Positions 25,491 through 39,480 of a stretch of DNA of 64,000 bases are shown piece by piece. Location of the stretch: assembly GCA_013397845.1 (NCBI GenBank), contig VZTG01000394.1:1-64000 (forward strand), in the 5' to 3' direction. The stretch's first letter is position 1. Every line of letters starts with the position of its first letter. Under the pieces are notes generated by a model. That model saw nothing but the letters and a program-made list of their open reading frames with translations. It did no database searches and was not told the DNA's origin. Made by a program: the position numbers and the translations under genes. The stretch comes from Melanocharis versteri. Lineage: Eukaryota; Chordata; Aves; Passeriformes; Melanocharitidae.

Positions 25491-28400
25491 CAATAAAAAT
25501 TTTTCACGTCTATTTGGGAAAGAATGAAGTGCTCATCTCAGGATGCAGAGGGATACTAGAAATTTGAACATAACACCAGAGAAAAGGGATAGATATTAGA
25601 AAAAAATACTTAATTAAAGAAGTTAACTGGTAGTGTTAATGAGATAATTTGATATTTAGACTATTAGTCTGTTAAAGCATTAATTGGATTAATAATAATT
25701 TTGACATGAGTCTGTTCTTTTCTGTCCCAACAAGATTTTTTGTGTAAAAAATACTATTGCAGAACATCAAATTGTAGTGCAAGTGTAATATTTTTGAGTT
25801 TTTAGTTTGGTTCATTTATTAACACTTACCAGAAAGACTCAAGAACAAGCTTCTTTCTCCTATTCAGGCAATACTTGTAAGCATAACAATTTGTTACATA
25901 ACATTGAAAAGAAAACAGCTGATTCAGGAATTGAATACAGCAACATTTTAAGAGAGATAAACTGTATAAGCCTCTCACAGGTAATGGTCCCAGTTATTCA
26001 GCTTGACTGTTACCAAAAGAGATATTGGTCACATACAAGTTGTATTCCATTTAGTTTTATTTAGATTAGCTGTGAAAGTAGGGGGAAGAAATGTGCAGGA
26101 TTCACGGAAAGTGCTCCGTCGCATTCATCTTTATACCTGTCCAGGGTCCTCCACTCTCCAGCCAAGGCCCTCAGATCTGGGATTCTTGAAAAAGACAGTT
26201 TGCCTTAGCACACACAGGAAAAAAAATATCCTAGGGCAGCTCTTGGTGTCTACCTTATCATAGCTTCTGGGCCAGCAGGATCAGTGCCTTTGTGGGAGGC
26301 CTAAACTGCACAGCCTGCACCAGCTGGGGCTGTATCTTCTCAGTGGTGCCTCCAGACTGGTCTTCCTCTGCTTTTTGTTGACTGCCCTGAACTTGGTCTC
26401 CCCAAGTACACCAAGGGACTATGTATGCAACTCGCCACAGCTTGTGTGGTAGAAAGACCCATGTGTTAACCACCATGTGCAGCCCAAGTGAAGTTAATAT
26501 GTTGTTTCTGTGATCTGCTCAGGGAGCTTTAGTTGTAAGCGTGAGGTCACTTTGCGTATAAGGGATTTGCATCACATTTATGAAAAATTACTTCTTCTAA
26601 GACCCTGACATCTATACGAAAATCAGCAGCTTGTACTAGGCCTGCAGGCAATCAGGACACACCACTGTCCATCAGTGTTATTTATTTATGTCACAAAGAC
26701 AAGATTACATGTATCATGAGCTAACAGTTGTGTGTTTGAAGGCTCCTTTCCTCATACTTTATTCTGCCAAGTCAAGAGATTAATTGGAAAACTTTGACAT
26801 AGGAACATCTGGCTTTATAGGATGCAATCAGCTTCTGAAGGTAAAAAGTATTTCTTAATCTTGGCACTTTTCAACATTTCATGTCCGCAGTACTACAATT
26901 TTTCATTAATCAACGCTTGGACCTTTATTCAGTCTTCATGGAGTTGCTTTATATGACACTAACTTTACTCCAAAATTGAACTTTTTCCAGCATTGCAAAG
27001 GCAAGACAAAGCTTTCATATATTTCAACACTGACGTTTTTAAAACAAAGACCTTTTTTTTCAGTCTTTCAGACATCATAATGTACTTGACAAAAAGAGTC
27101 AAAGGGTGAATTATTTTTATCCGTCTAGATGAATAACTCTAAAATTAATCAATAGATTATTAAAGTACTTTACAGAACAAGTATTTTTTCAAGGTTAAAT
27201 AATGTAGAACTTTTTTTTCTCCTCTTCCCAAACACTCACTTATTCAAGTTTTCATTTTTTTGTTTTAAAAATCAGAAATAAGTGATTGCAGTGAAGTTTC
27301 AACCTAAACCCTTAGTTTGGTTCTAAATAGCTCATGAGTCTAAATTTGAAGAGTGTTAATTTACTGTTCTAAAAATAAAAACCAGCTTTTTTGTCATTCA
27401 TTTGGCTGCAGTTCTGAGATATGAAAACAACAATTAATATAGTTTCAAACTTGTGAGTGTCCTCATTCTCAGATACATAAAATGCTCAGTCCTGCTACAA
27501 AGATTGCAAGGACTGACCATAGGAAGTAGGTCTTCTACTAACTTCATAACCACTTAAAACATGGGTTATATGTTACCCTCAAACTGCTAGAAGAGTGTTA
27601 GATTTTAGACTCTCTTATTCTGGGCATTTTTCCTTTACTTTTCTAATGAATATTTACCATTGTGAAGGAGCTCGCTTTAGGAAGAGACTTTTTCTTTTTT
27701 CCTCTTTAAAGACTGGATTATGATGGTTTAATTTCTCCTTGGAATTATGTGTTCTGTTGTTCCTTATGACTGGACATTAAACTATGGCAATGCAGAAGAA
27801 TAACTCAATCCTCTTCGTCTTTTGTTTTCTTTATTTATATGCTTGTTATATTTCCAAGTTAATCTTTCTCTTCCTATGTTAATTTCTGGTTTTCATCATT
27901 TGAAGTCTCATCTGGGAAGCTGCTTATTTTGATATTGTAATTACCTTTCAAATTATTCTCTTTTCTGAAGCCAGTCTGTTATCTCACAAGATGGACAATC
28001 CCTTAATATTCCAGGGAATTAATGACTTGAGTGTACTGACTGCACATACAAGAGCAGCCCTGATGCAACCCACCTGCAGTTTGAGTTTCCCACATACAAT
28101 TAAATGAAAAATTCAGTTTACATAAAAGTTCTATAGCTTCTGTGACAGAGATGTTTCATTTAGTCTTCTCTGTAATACAGATATACCGATATTAGACATG
28201 TTAATACTGCATACATATAAGCTGCAATTAAAATTCTAGGGAAACCACAGCTCTTAAAATACTTACTTTATGTTGGAAATACTTCACAGAAACAAAATTT
28301 ACGGGGAAGTATCCATTTTGTTGACCTTTGTTGTTATCCAAAGATAACTGAAAATGTCTATTAGCATTTGATATTTACTTGACATCTTCAAAAAAATTTA

Positions 28401-31400
28401 AATCCTGAGTTCTCAGTTTAGACAGTGATAGATTTTGTAAGAAATATAAGAAGTTGGTGGAGCTTTTTTTTGCTTTTTGACAATATAGGTCAGAGCAGTG
28501 TCCTTGCTCTGAAATGATTTAATATAATTTGGATAGAACATTTCCAGGAAAAAAAAAAGGCCAGTAACCAAAGCTGTCATGCAACAGACATTCACATCTA
28601 TAATGACTGCCATTAAGACACATTAATCTAATCAGTGAAATTGGAAACATAAAAAACATTGATACGCCTAGTCGTACAAAACACTTACTCTTTTAGTGCT
28701 TGACCAAAGGATTGTTAGGTTAGTGTCTGAACTTCAATGTAAGCATCATACAAACTGGGTTGATGGAACAGTTTAATTTAATCTTTAAATCCTTCAGGAT
28801 CTTTCAAATCAAGTAATGTATTAAATATTGAGTTGGCATCAGCTTTGCTTCTCTAGTGTGCAACTTGTTGTTTCTAAACAGATCTGGATTTATTAAATGA
28901 GAGACCTGAGTTTTAATCTTGTGCCCTTAAATCTGCATTGTGGGGTGGATCCTTTGCAAAAGATGTTTATTGTGTAGCTTGCTATATTAGTTGTTGCTTT
29001 ATGGGATCAAGGCAATCATGGAGAACAAAGGAAAGGATCCTAGAAATCTTTGCTAAATAGTACATGTTGTATACAGGTATAGGAGACACAATAAGCTGTA
29101 AGTGATTGATACTTCAAATTTGTGTTTAATACAAGTGCTGCCTAATTTAAGCAAAATTTAACCAAACCAAATAGGTCATTGATCAGCTACTGTTCTATTT
29201 GGTATGTCTTTCCTCTCCTTTCAAGGGACAGATGGCTACTCTCTTTTGTAGTGTATTATGCTGTGTAAGTATTAAGCCTCAGTAGCACATGCATGAACAT
29301 GCATAAGCCTTATCAAAATGTGTGATAATTTGCCCTTTTTTTAATCAAAGCTTTTATACAGTAGTTTTATTTCAACATGCAAATAATACCAATAAGAAAG
29401 AATCCACACAGCTGCAGTTTACCTCAAAACAACCACTTAGGATTTTGGAGTGCATACGTATGAGTAATGAGATCTATGTACGCACTTAGTCATGCTAAGA
29501 TGTAAATCTTTGTTATCCTAAGGCTTTGGTAGAATTGGAATGGGTTTCAGCACTGCTTATAGGTGTTGTATCAACATCAATTTTTTTTTTTAATTAATTG
29601 CATTTCTGTGAATCTTCTGGCATATGAGGAAATGTAGAAACTATATGCTTAATTACAAGTTTTGGGAAAAAAACTTTGCTGTATATTTTTAAAAGAGCAA
29701 AACTTTTTTCTGTTTGGAATATTTTTGGACATATTGAATGCTTTAATTAAGGCCTGCATTACATCGTAATAATCAGTGTATTGACAATTGTGACAATCAG
29801 TGGCAATATATTTGTAAGAACTGTAGTTTTAGATGACTTTTAGAAATTAAAGCTAGTTTGGTACATGAACAAGACAGGAATTTTTAAACTACTTGTCGAG
29901 ATTATATCTATCTGACAGAGTACATTTCAAATATTAAAGCAAATGTCTATTTTCCCTTCTCTGGAAGAAATAAAGGATGTGCACTATGCTATTAAAAAAA
30001 GGAAAACACACCAATCCTGAATTCTACTTTGCAACATAAGGTGGGACTTATGTGTTAGAATTTTGAGGGCAAATAAAATACTAATTAACTTCACTGGTTC
30101 AGAATTAGCCTAAAGCATGTGATTTTTTTTTAAATTACTATTTAAATAGTGTATAAAGGAAGGGAATGGAGGCATGCTGTTGTAATGAAGTGCAAGAAGA
30201 ATTAATTTTGATTCTCAAATATGTTAGTCTCTTATTTCTTCTGTAAATTGTGATTTACACACAAAGCAAATAAAGTGCATAGATGGGAACTTCACTGGCA
30301 TATCTACATGCACAGTCTTACCCTTCTATTAATCCCATGTTTAGCGACAAAAGTGCATTGTTTCAGTAAGCACTTCTTTTTTCAAATGCATTTTGTAGTA
30401 GATAACACTCAATGCTGCTGACTACACATAGTGGTAAGATACTTGACATCTCTGATTCACAGCCAAGATTCTCCATGGGCATTTCTAAGAGTTTATGAAA
30501 GACAGCTGCAGAAGGGAAGCCTACTCTCTGTTGACTGAAATTTACTATGCAGGATTCTGTGCAGCTTTGAGAGAGAGATGCATCTTCTGAATTATAAAAG
30601 AACATGAGACAGCTGTGTTTCCTTTATGGAAGATACGGTGTTTTACTTTGAATTTTGGGAAAATATTGTAGATGATGCAGCATAACTATGCTTGGGATAG
30701 TAGCTGACACAGAAGTAGGTTGGGGTGCCAGTGTATTATTGTAATGGTGAACAGCTTTATAATTTGCTGAGAAGATAAATTGACATGAGAAAAGGGGCAG
30801 CTATATCAACAGAATAAATTTTGTTAGTTTGTAAATCTACTTTCTGTGAAAAATCCCATAAAATCTATGAACTGTAAAAATCAGATTGTAGGAACTGTGA
30901 ATTTAACTAGAGGTCAGCATAGATGTAAGGATAGATGTATTAATGAATACCTGATTTAATAGGTAAACTAGATTTTTAGCTATTTTAGAAACAAAATTAG
31001 TCTTTTACTGTGAATATATTTAAATGTCTAGGGTGATATTTTCTCATGCCTTGGACAATAAACTTGAAATTTATTTTTTGCATGGTTTTTTTGATTATTA
31101 AAGAGAAACCTTCTTACAGGCAGAATATATATGAGTCAAAGCATATGTTAGGAAATGTGTTTTAAAGCCTTATTTTATTTCAGTTGTTAGTAAGACCACT
31201 TCCAGTACACAGGTTTATTATAAAATATTCAAGCAATGAAAAGTTGTTGCCTCTATCTCTATATTGCCTAATAATTATTTATAGATCGAGAATTTAAATA
31301 AAAGAACTATTTCCTCATGCATCATTGAGTAATATTATTATACAGAGAAATAGCTGTACTAAAAAGGATACCTAAACCTCTACCTTCCAAAAAACAAGCC

Positions 31401-32511
31401 TCAAATTAAAGTATATTTCTTACATTTGTAACAAGTAATTTGTAGCAACTAAAGCCACTTTATGGCTGTTAAAAAGTATGTTTCATTCTAAAATTCACAA
31501 TGAAAATGCAGAAATATTTGATGTTTTCTTATTGAAAGGTGTAGGCTTCTCCCTCTTTATACATATTCTAGTGCAGTTCTGACTTTAATTGGTACAGAGC
31601 AATGTGCATCCACCACATCCTGTTGCAATCTAATAGCACTATTTTTTTGTTTGTTTGTTCGCTTGGGTTTTTTAACTTCATCATCTGGATTTCTTGGATC
31701 TAGGATTTGAAGTCAATTTCATAAGCTTAAAAAACTTAGATTCTGTGTGTTGTTCAATTGAAATGAAATGCATGAGCATTGCATTTTCCACAGTATAAAA
31801 ACATTCTTTTGCAAGTATTTGAAGGAGTTTTAATAGCCTGTGGTGTCAGTCAAGCCTTTTGTAATTTATATAAGTGCCTGATGGAAAAAGGGTGCTAGTA
31901 CAGTTTCAGAAATTTGGAAATTTGTCTTAAACATGTTTTGTTTTGAGGTAGGGTGGGTGGGAAAAGATGAACACTACACCTCAACTGTTATTATTTCAAG
32001 CCTTCCTCAAAGAATAGTACCTATACAAACTTATTAGTTATTTATTTAAGTAAGATTTGGGGTTTTATTCCACTTTGAAAAATCACTTCAAAATTACTTG
32101 ATTTATTATGTCTGAACATAAAATGGCATACTTGTGGGCTAGTATTTTATTTTAACCACAGGAAGAGTTCTGTTTATAACTAAATGGAAGGACATAGGTA
32201 AGTATGTTGACATTCTGAAGATGTGACTTATCTTTCTGGTTTTGGTGAGAAATATATCTTGAATTGTTGGCTTGATGGAAGAATTTTCTGTCTAAACTTT
32301 ATTCACCTTCTTTGTAACATGACATCTCATCTAAAAATCAAATAACAAAAGAAAAAACCCACAAAAAAGAACCTAAATTCAGACTTGCCTAATGAGCCAG
32401 TCAAGATGAAAGACTACAATAATTGGAGCAATATCCTGGTGCTAAAAACCAACCAAACAAACAAAAAAACCCCCAAACCAAACCAATATTCTTCCAGGTA
32501 ATTTTGTATAC

Positions 32512-33038
32512 TGGGTCTAATGGCTCGTGGTTAATCTTTTTCATAGAAGCCCATATGGTTCTGTAGTTTGGATTTGTGACTAAACCAGAGTTGATAGCAC
32601 AACAGTGTATTGGCTACTTCTGAGCCATGCTTGCACAGCATCAAGGCTTTCTTTCCCCGCTCCTCTGTCCCCATCGTGAATAGACCAGAGTGAGTAGACC
32701 AACTGGGAAGGGAAAAAAAAAAATTAACAGACCCAAACTGACCGAAATGATATTTCATACCATATAACTTCATGGTAAGCAATAAAATCGTTAGAGGGGC
32801 TGAGAGACAGCTGCTCATCATTGGAGACCATTTTGATTGATATATTTGTGGAATATGGTGATGATTGCTTTTGTATCACTTCCTTTTTTCTCAATTCTTT
32901 GCTTATTAAACTGTCTTTTGAAGAGTCTTTCTTGCTTTTGCTCTTCCTGTTCTCTCCCCTTACTATTGTTTGGGGCAGGGAAGGGAGGGAGTGAGCAGCT
33001 GTGTGGTGCTTAGCTGCTAGCTGGGGTCAATCCACTAG
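32512..33038 (+). mobile_element. Endogenous-retrovirus LTR, family 1, sense copy
   Basis: About 530 bp. Landmarks, in order: gttaatctttttcatagaag, tttggatttgtgactaaacc, gttgatagcacaacagtgta, gcttgcacagcatcaaggct, an agacccaaactgaccgaaat segment, cttattaaactgtctttt (polyadenylation-like), and the end segment gtgtggtgcttagctgctag with ctggggtcaatccac. The same landmarks occur reversed at 39.48-40.00 kb, which identifies the family. No internal retroviral sequence flanks it, so it is a solo LTR, diverged and with eroded ends. Confidence 0.75.
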
Positions 33039-33219
33039 AATTCCCTACTCTTCTTTTACATCTAATGACTAATTTCGAATTCACTCAAGTGGTGGAATAT
33101 TCTTTTTTTCTTTATACCCTGAATATAGACAATTACTTACTCTTGAAAAGTAGATGTCTGTTATATCATTTTAGACAGTGGTTTGCATAACCTAAGCTCT
33201 CTTCTTCCATATCTTGAAT

Positions 33220-33425
33220 GTGAAAGTCACAAGGTACAAACCTTTGCCTGGTGCCCAGAGCAATGTTCCATCTAGCCCATTATCTGACCTGTGAAGACAC
33301 AAATCCTTTCTAGCCTGAGTGTCATGTACTTCCATCTTTACAGTGCTGTACCTGACCAATAACATGGCTGTGTAGTTTCTGGCTTAACGCTGATTTGTAT
33401 CCCATCACTTGGTCGGGCATAGTGT
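33220..33425. repeat. Possible ancient amniote repeat
   Basis: The words gcctggtgcccagagcaatg and ttccatctagcccattatct resemble a repeat common in turtle and other sauropsid genomes whose core reads 'ggcccatctagcccagtatcctgtc'. The similarity is short and from memory. Confidence 0.3.
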
Positions 33426-33589
33426 ACAATTTTGTCTGTTCATGCTTGTTAAAATGCTACTTAACCAATAAATAAAAAGTCCCACAGAGGACATGTTGAT
33501 GGGCAATGAATGCTTTTTTGAATATAAAACTTTTCCTGATAATTCTGAAATATTTTATTAATATTTTATATTTATTTGTTTTAATTCAG

Positions 33590-33702
33590 GCTCTCTGGAA
33601 TGAATATACCTCCTCCAGTTATAAGCAACAAAAACTGGCTCAGACTACATTTTGTAACAGACAGCAATCACCGATACCGTGGATTTAGTGCCCACTATCA
33701 AG
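33590..33702 (+). CDS. CSMD3: CSMD3 exon B: second part of the second CUB domain
   Basis: This 113-bp exon lies between a T-rich tract ending in ttcag and a gtacat donor. Its first base completes the codon opened by exon A, and it ends at phase 1 with a single G. The frame reads LSGMNIPPPVISNKNW and continues through LRLHFVTDSNHRYRGFSAHYQ. This is the C-terminal half of a CUB domain: the PPP loop, the NWLRLHF strand, the TDS segment whose Asp completes the predicted calcium site, and the GF.A.Y end that closes CUB domains. A longer open frame at 33506-33688 overlaps it but is in the wrong frame. If exon C is skipped, the final G can join the next exon directly, as in CSMD1 and CSMD2, where the CUB domain runs straight into VKKA-like sequence. 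The nearest repeat is an LTR ending about 550 bp upstream. Confidence 0.95.
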
Positions 33703-35404
33703 GTACATTTAAAAAATAAATTTTAATTGTGGCCATATTTGTTAGGAAAATAGTGCCTGAAATTGTAGGAAATGGGAAGTGTCACATAAAAAAAAAAAAA
33801 GTATAGTTTGTTTTTCGACCTGCTATATCAAATTACAGTATGTTAGAATATGGGTAGTGTATTATCTAGTGTATCTAACTTCAGTTACCAAAAGAGAACT
33901 ACAGGAGATACGTACTTTACTTTAACCTGTGCGACTACTTTGCTTTTAAAATGGCCCTAATATTCTGTAAAATACTGAGGAACAGCAACAGAAATAATGT
34001 CTTTATCATTAAAGTATGGAATTGACTCTATAGTTGTATGTTTGTAAAGCAGTGAGTAAGCTTCTGTTTCCTAAAGTAGCATTTAATCACTATTACTTTT
34101 TACTATTTTTTGGAATGTTTTGTGCTATTAATGGTTTAATTAACCAGAAAGATTCTTACCCACTGTTTTTATGAACAAGCATTTATTTTGTGTAAGAGCG
34201 AAAGCATTGGAAGCATAATTTTGGGAATGTCACTGTTTGGAACAAGGTCATTCTAATGATGAAGTGCTGATGAAAACTGAATGTCATTAGTGTATGGTAA
34301 TACTGTAAATAATATTTTTCAATATCCACAGTGTATCAATGGGTCTTCAGGGAACAGGTCTTCTTCTTTTTGTGTTTTTGTACTTTTTCCATTTATCTGA
34401 TGAAAAAACTAGTCATGGCATTCCTATCAAGATTTAGTTCAGGAATTTCTTTTACAGTTTCTTATAGAAAATCTAGCATAGGAAGACATTAGTTACATAA
34501 TTTTTTGCAGAATCGGATAAAATTATTCAAGTAACATAAAAATTGCAATTAACAAAAGCCTATAACTAATGTTTTTAATTTGATCTTTGATAATAGCAAA
34601 TTTTACAACTCTGTGTGATTGCCTCAGATAGCATATTCTATACAAGAACAGAAAGAACTGATCACTATTTTCAGCAAGTATTGTATATGTTTATTTGGAC
34701 TTCCTGAGTTCATAGATATTATGGAATGTGTATTCTGAGTGAATTTATATGAAAGAAAACTTTCTTAATGTAGCTTCAGGGCTGCTACAATGGTTTATGA
34801 AAAGCACTGACTGATTTTTTGCATTATACCTTTCATACCACGTATGATCAACAACACTCTTTACTGGGAATTTGCTAGCTTATGGGACTGTAAAAGATAG
34901 AAAATAGGAATTCTCTCTATTAAATCTACCCCACAATTGAGAAACCATGTGATAACTATTTTGGTGGTTTAAGTGAAGTGGTTTGGATTGTTGAGCTGTT
35001 TATTTTGAACTAGTGAGAAAAGAACAAACCATGTCTCATGGTACACGTACGTGCATTCCTGCCAAAAATATGAGGTAATAGCTAACAAAAGAGAATCGGC
35101 TTATGTTTACTTTCAAAAATGTGTTTTATGCAAGACCCATAAAACGTGTGAGTTGGTAGCTGTGGAAGATTTGAATGTGCTGTGTGTCTTCTATTTCTCT
35201 TTACTGCCTAAGAATGTAGTGATTAAATAATGGTGTTTTTACTTTTTTGTTTGCTCATTTAATTTTTTGTGGTATATTGCTGAATGTATGTTAAAGTGTA
35301 CTAAATACTAAGTTGTCAAATGCTGCAGTAGCCCACCATACTTAAAATGAAAAAAATGTCTTGCAGCTCTAAAATAAACATAGGCAGTAAAAAAAAAAAA
35401 AAAA

Positions 35405-35440
35405 NNNNNNNNNNNNNNNNNNNNNNNNNNNNNNNNNNNN
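35405..35440. other. Assembly gap (36 N)
   Basis: A run of N directly after a poly-A stretch, like the gap at 17.6 kb. True length unknown. Confidence 0.99.
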
Positions 35441-35606
35441 AGCATGTGAAGGAATTAAATGTGCATACTCAAGCCTATATGATAAATAAAAAATAACCTC
35501 GAGAGTAGGAAGTAGAAAAACACATGGTCAGATAATAGGGGGTGAGTAGTTTCTGCTAGGTTAATGGTAGACTAAAAGAGAGAGTGTGAGGAAATTAAAT
35601 AAATAT

Positions 35607-35740
35607 CATAGGATTATAGAATGGTTTAGGTTGGAAGGGACATTAAAGATCATCTTGTTCCAACCGCTGTGTCATGAGCAGGGAAACTTCCACTAGACCA
35701 GGTTGCTCAAACCCTGACATGAACGCTTCTAGGGATGGGA
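35607..35740 (-). mobile_element. CR1 LINE 3' end (antisense, short)
   Basis: Reads tcataggattatagaatggt, ttaggttggaagggacatta, aagatcatcttgttccaacc, then aggttgctcaaaccctgaca, which is the reverse complement of a CR1 3' terminus with one or two tail octamers. Only about 130 bp is kept. Confidence 0.9.
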
Positions 35741-36366
35741 TATGTTAAAAAACAAAAATGTATAGCACAAAATATTTCAGTTTTTTGAGAACTGTAACCT
35801 TAAATTTTTAAGTTAGAGATAAATTTAAGCCTTTTTGTAAAGACAATTTTCAGACCTTAATTTCACTGATGTTCTGACATGAGTTTTCTGAAAACTAGAT
35901 AACTAATAAAAATTTTAAAAGTATTGCAAAAAGCCGTGTAGTACAAGTGCTTGTTTTTCAAGAGCTTATTTCTGCATTACTTTTGAGAGGGAATCTGTTA
36001 ATTCTTTTGATAGATTGTATTATCAGAGTGCTACACAGTAATAACTGTGTTAAAACCTTGGTACTTTCCCTGTTTAATTAACAGAGATTGACTGTAACTT
36101 CTTTCTGAGTTCCCTCCTTGAAACATAATATTTGCCACATAGTACCACTATAACCAGACTTACTAATTTTTTAGTACTTCCTCTAGTTTAATTTTCTTTA
36201 GCATATTGTTAAATATTTTGAAGGACTTGGACTTCAGATTCTGAAATTCAGAACCCTGCATAATTTTAGTCTGTCACTGCGTGGCACGTCAGTACCTTTT
36301 TCTGCTAATCACTCCCTTGCCTTACTGATTTTGTTTGCACAAGTGCACATTTTGTTAGAGTATTTG

Positions 36367-37155
36367 GGTCATAGTTTAACCCTAAGAAGCAATGAAGCCC
36401 TCCCACCACCACTCACTCACTCCATCCTCACAGCACAACAGGGCAGAAAATAGGAAGAACAAGAGTGAAAAATTTCATGGTTGAAATGAAGACGTGGAAA
36501 ATCACTCATCAACTACTGTCCTGGACAAAATGGCCTTACTATAAAACATTTAGTGACGGTTTTGGGTGTTAGAATACAAAGACAAAGAGTAAAGCAATTA
36601 TGAAAAACACCCTTACTCTCCTCTTTTGAAAGCTTAGCTTCATTCCAAACACTTCCCCTTCCTCTATTCCACCACAGATTACCCTTTGTCTCTTTGGTGA
36701 TGTGATAGCCCGTGCAGGAGGCTCAGGTCAAAGTGTAGGAGTTAATTTCTGCTATTCCTCATTTCACACTCTTTTCTTCTTCCACTTCTTCCCTCTTACT
36801 CATTTCTTCTGCCTTGATGTGCATTGACCATGGGCCGTAGTCTCTTAGGGGAAGAGCCTGCTCCAGTGTGGGTTAACCATGGACTGCAATCCCTTTGAGG
36901 GTATTACTAGCTCTGGAATAGAGCACGCGTGCTCTGACTTTGTTCCTTTCTCTGAGTGTTTATTGCCTTATCTTAAACATGTCTTCATAGAGATGTCACA
37001 AGTTCTGCTGATGGACTCAATTGTGTCCTGTGGTGGGTCCATTGTGGAGCCAGACGTGGCCATTTGTGACCAGCATGGGACAGACCAATGCCTCCTGAAG
37101 GCAGACATCATATGTTCAGCCCTACACTCCTCTGTCACTAAATCGCTGGCATTTA
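36367..37155 (-). mobile_element. Endogenous-retrovirus LTR, family 2, copy 3 (antisense)
   Basis: On the + strand it opens with gtcatagtttaaccctaaga, the reversed end motif of this LTR family, then ggaagaacaagagtgaaaaa, ctgctccagtgtgggttaac and ggactgcaatccctttgagg, and finishes with gtgggtccattgtggagcca, which aligns with segments of the copies at 10.4 and 22.1 kb. It is the longest of the three family-2 pieces and is strongly diverged. No viral gene is present; the 106-residue open frame at 36879-37199 lies in LTR sequence. Confidence 0.6.
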
Positions 37156-39480
37156 TACTAATTACAGTCTTATTCTCTTCTGTTCTCTTAAGTTTATGAA
37201 AACTGTTTTTTAAGATTCTTTTTCATAAGGCAGCCTCACATGGCTGAGCTTCAGTGTAATATCTAAAGCTATTGTGGCCTAGACATTTGAAAAGAAGACT
37301 AAAAGTGATGCACTGCAAAGTCAAAATGTAGTTGCCTATGGAAAAAAAAAACAAAAACAACGAAACAACACAGCAACAAAAAGATTGAAAACCTAGGATA
37401 TTACATAATTTTCTGGTAAACACACTTTTAATGAAATTGAGCATGTTTTCTTAATTTTCTGTTTAAGACCTTGCAAACAGGTAAGGACCTTTAAGGCCTT
37501 TAATTTATTTTTTAATTGACTTATACAGAAAAAATGAAATCTCATGAGGTACATGAAACTGTGGGAAGCTCAGCTTCCTTGAGGTGCATAGTCATGTGAG
37601 TTATGTATATTACTTTCTTTTAATAGGCAGTTTTATTCATGAAAGGTATTCATTTAAACAATATTTAAAAGACACTGGTAAAAAATAACCAATGTGATTA
37701 GAAGAGAAATTTAAATAAGAAATTTCAATTAGTGGAGAATCAAAATGTTTCCCTATCTAGGTTGTGGTGTCATAACCCACTCATTATTGCTTGTCTGGTC
37801 ATCTGTGTTTCTACACTTTCTATTCACTGAGAGTTCCTCGTCTTGATGTTTTCTCTTCTTGTTGCTTTGTTAAAACTCCCTTTGAGTCAGAAACTGTTGG
37901 CTGAAGTAGAAAAAAAGCTTCTTTGGATCTTCCTGAAGCAGCTGCTTCAATGTTTCTTGGCACTGGTAATCCTCTTTTGCTGTTTCTAAAATTAGTTGTG
38001 CTTTTTTACTCCTTGCATTTGCAGTTGCTTTGGTTGCTGCTTTCTTTTGGTTACTTTTTGCACTCCATCATTTATGTATGAATCCATAATATTATCTAAG
38101 TGGACAGAAGGGATTAAGTTAGCTTCACAGCATCTGATCTTACTGACTGGCATGCACAAACTTCAGTCTTCTATATAACAAGTATACCCAGATCCAGAAA
38201 AGGCTTTCAGAAAAAAAAAAAAAAATCATTTTCTGATAATTAGACATTACTCTAAGCATCTATAACTTTGCTATCTTTTTAGATCCAGCATCCTTTTCCT
38301 CTCACTACCTTCCTCCTCCCTTAAAGCTCTGGAAGGTTTCAACAGTAGCCCTTCAATTGCTATTCATTTTACTCGTGAAATCCATTCCTTAACTGATTTT
38401 GTTTCCTTCTCCGTTTGTTTACCTCTGTTTAAGCCATGTGCAAACTCATACTATCACTGAGCAAAATAACATCAAAAATGTAAATTGAGTGCAGAAACAC
38501 ATTTGCCATCCATTAAGGATCTTCGCTTATGGGAAAATACAAATGAAGTGACGAAATATATCCATGAGCATTTCAGAACAGAATAAAATTTAGTTGTCCT
38601 GCTCATGTTTAAAAGCACGCAAATGGTTGCTCTCTTTCATACTTGACAGCCAGCTATGTGGAGCTGAGGTTGGATAAATGAGAGCACCTTGAATGTGGAA
38701 TGAAATGTGAAGAAAAAGATGTTGAGAAGTTTCTTCTTGCTCTGCTTGATTTTCTATTGTTACTTTCTTTTTCTTTCTGTCATTTTGCTTATGAGTAGAA
38801 ATGTATGTTCATTCATAAATTATTTATGGAGTTAGCTTTTCCTAATTTTTTTTTTTGTTGGTTTTGCTTTCAGAAAGAATGTAAAGCAATTGCCAATCAA
38901 GTAAAGAACAATAGTACTAAGCTTCCTCACAACATCATGGCTAGAGTTGCCAGAAGGGGAAAACTGTCTTTATCACCTTTTTCACAACATTTGGCAATTT
39001 AATCAGATTTTGTCATTCATTCCTTATCTCAAAAGCTATTGCAACAAACAGTACACTGTACTACTGCTAAAAGACTGGCAGTTGTAACAGAGATATAGGT
39101 AAGATTTTTGTTTAGATGCCTATAGGTATCTACATACCCATTAAAATGGGAGAGCTGTGAAGCACTGTACCTGTATATATGTGCACTGATGCATCACTGA
39201 AATCACACAGGATACCTAAGATATTTCTGTGGCAGTGGCAGAAGTGCAGAAGCTCTTTGCGCAGACAAACCAAGGTGTTACCAAGGTGTACGTTACGAAG
39301 TTACAAAATTTCTCCAACTCAAATTATGTATGGGTAACTGAGCCTTCCCCACACCTTGCTAATTTTGCCAGTGTGGGTTGCAGAGTGATTCAGCTGACCA
39401 CATGGTGGTGTTGGTTAGAGGTGCTCTGGAGTAGAATATACATCTGCATGGTGTTGGCAAGTTAGAACTTACAGATCACA

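Larger units (their letters stand above)
6067..33589 (+). other. CSMD3: Intron between exons A and B (27.5 kb)
   Basis: It starts with gtaagt and ends with a T-rich tract and cag. Recognised content: LTR pieces at about 10.4, 22.1 and 32.5 kb, CR1 fragments at 13.1, 15.8 and 25.0 kb, a probable old LINE at 18.4-19.1 kb, an assembly gap at 17.6 kb, and inverted repeats at 11.0 and 24.1 kb. The stretches 6.1-10.4, 10.8-13.0, 13.5-15.8, 16.0-17.6, 19.2-22.1, 22.5-24.0 and 25.5-32.5 kb are otherwise unclassified AT-rich DNA. Two mildly GC-richer patches, at about 23.16-23.50 and 26.1-26.5 kb, look like old unclassified repeats. I found no additional exon in the CSMD3 frame. Confidence 0.9.

Noticed and set aside
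33506..33688. 60-codon open frame overlapping exon B
   Set aside because: It is in another frame and begins in the intron. The CUB-like frame between splice sites is the real one.
38874..38900. A 27-bp microexon candidate with a very good acceptor (long T tract then ctttcag) and a gtaaag donor
   Set aside because: At the phase left by exon B it reads Glu-Arg-Met-stop within the first codons, so it cannot be a coding CSMD3 exon. It could only be a cryptic or poison exon, with no support here.
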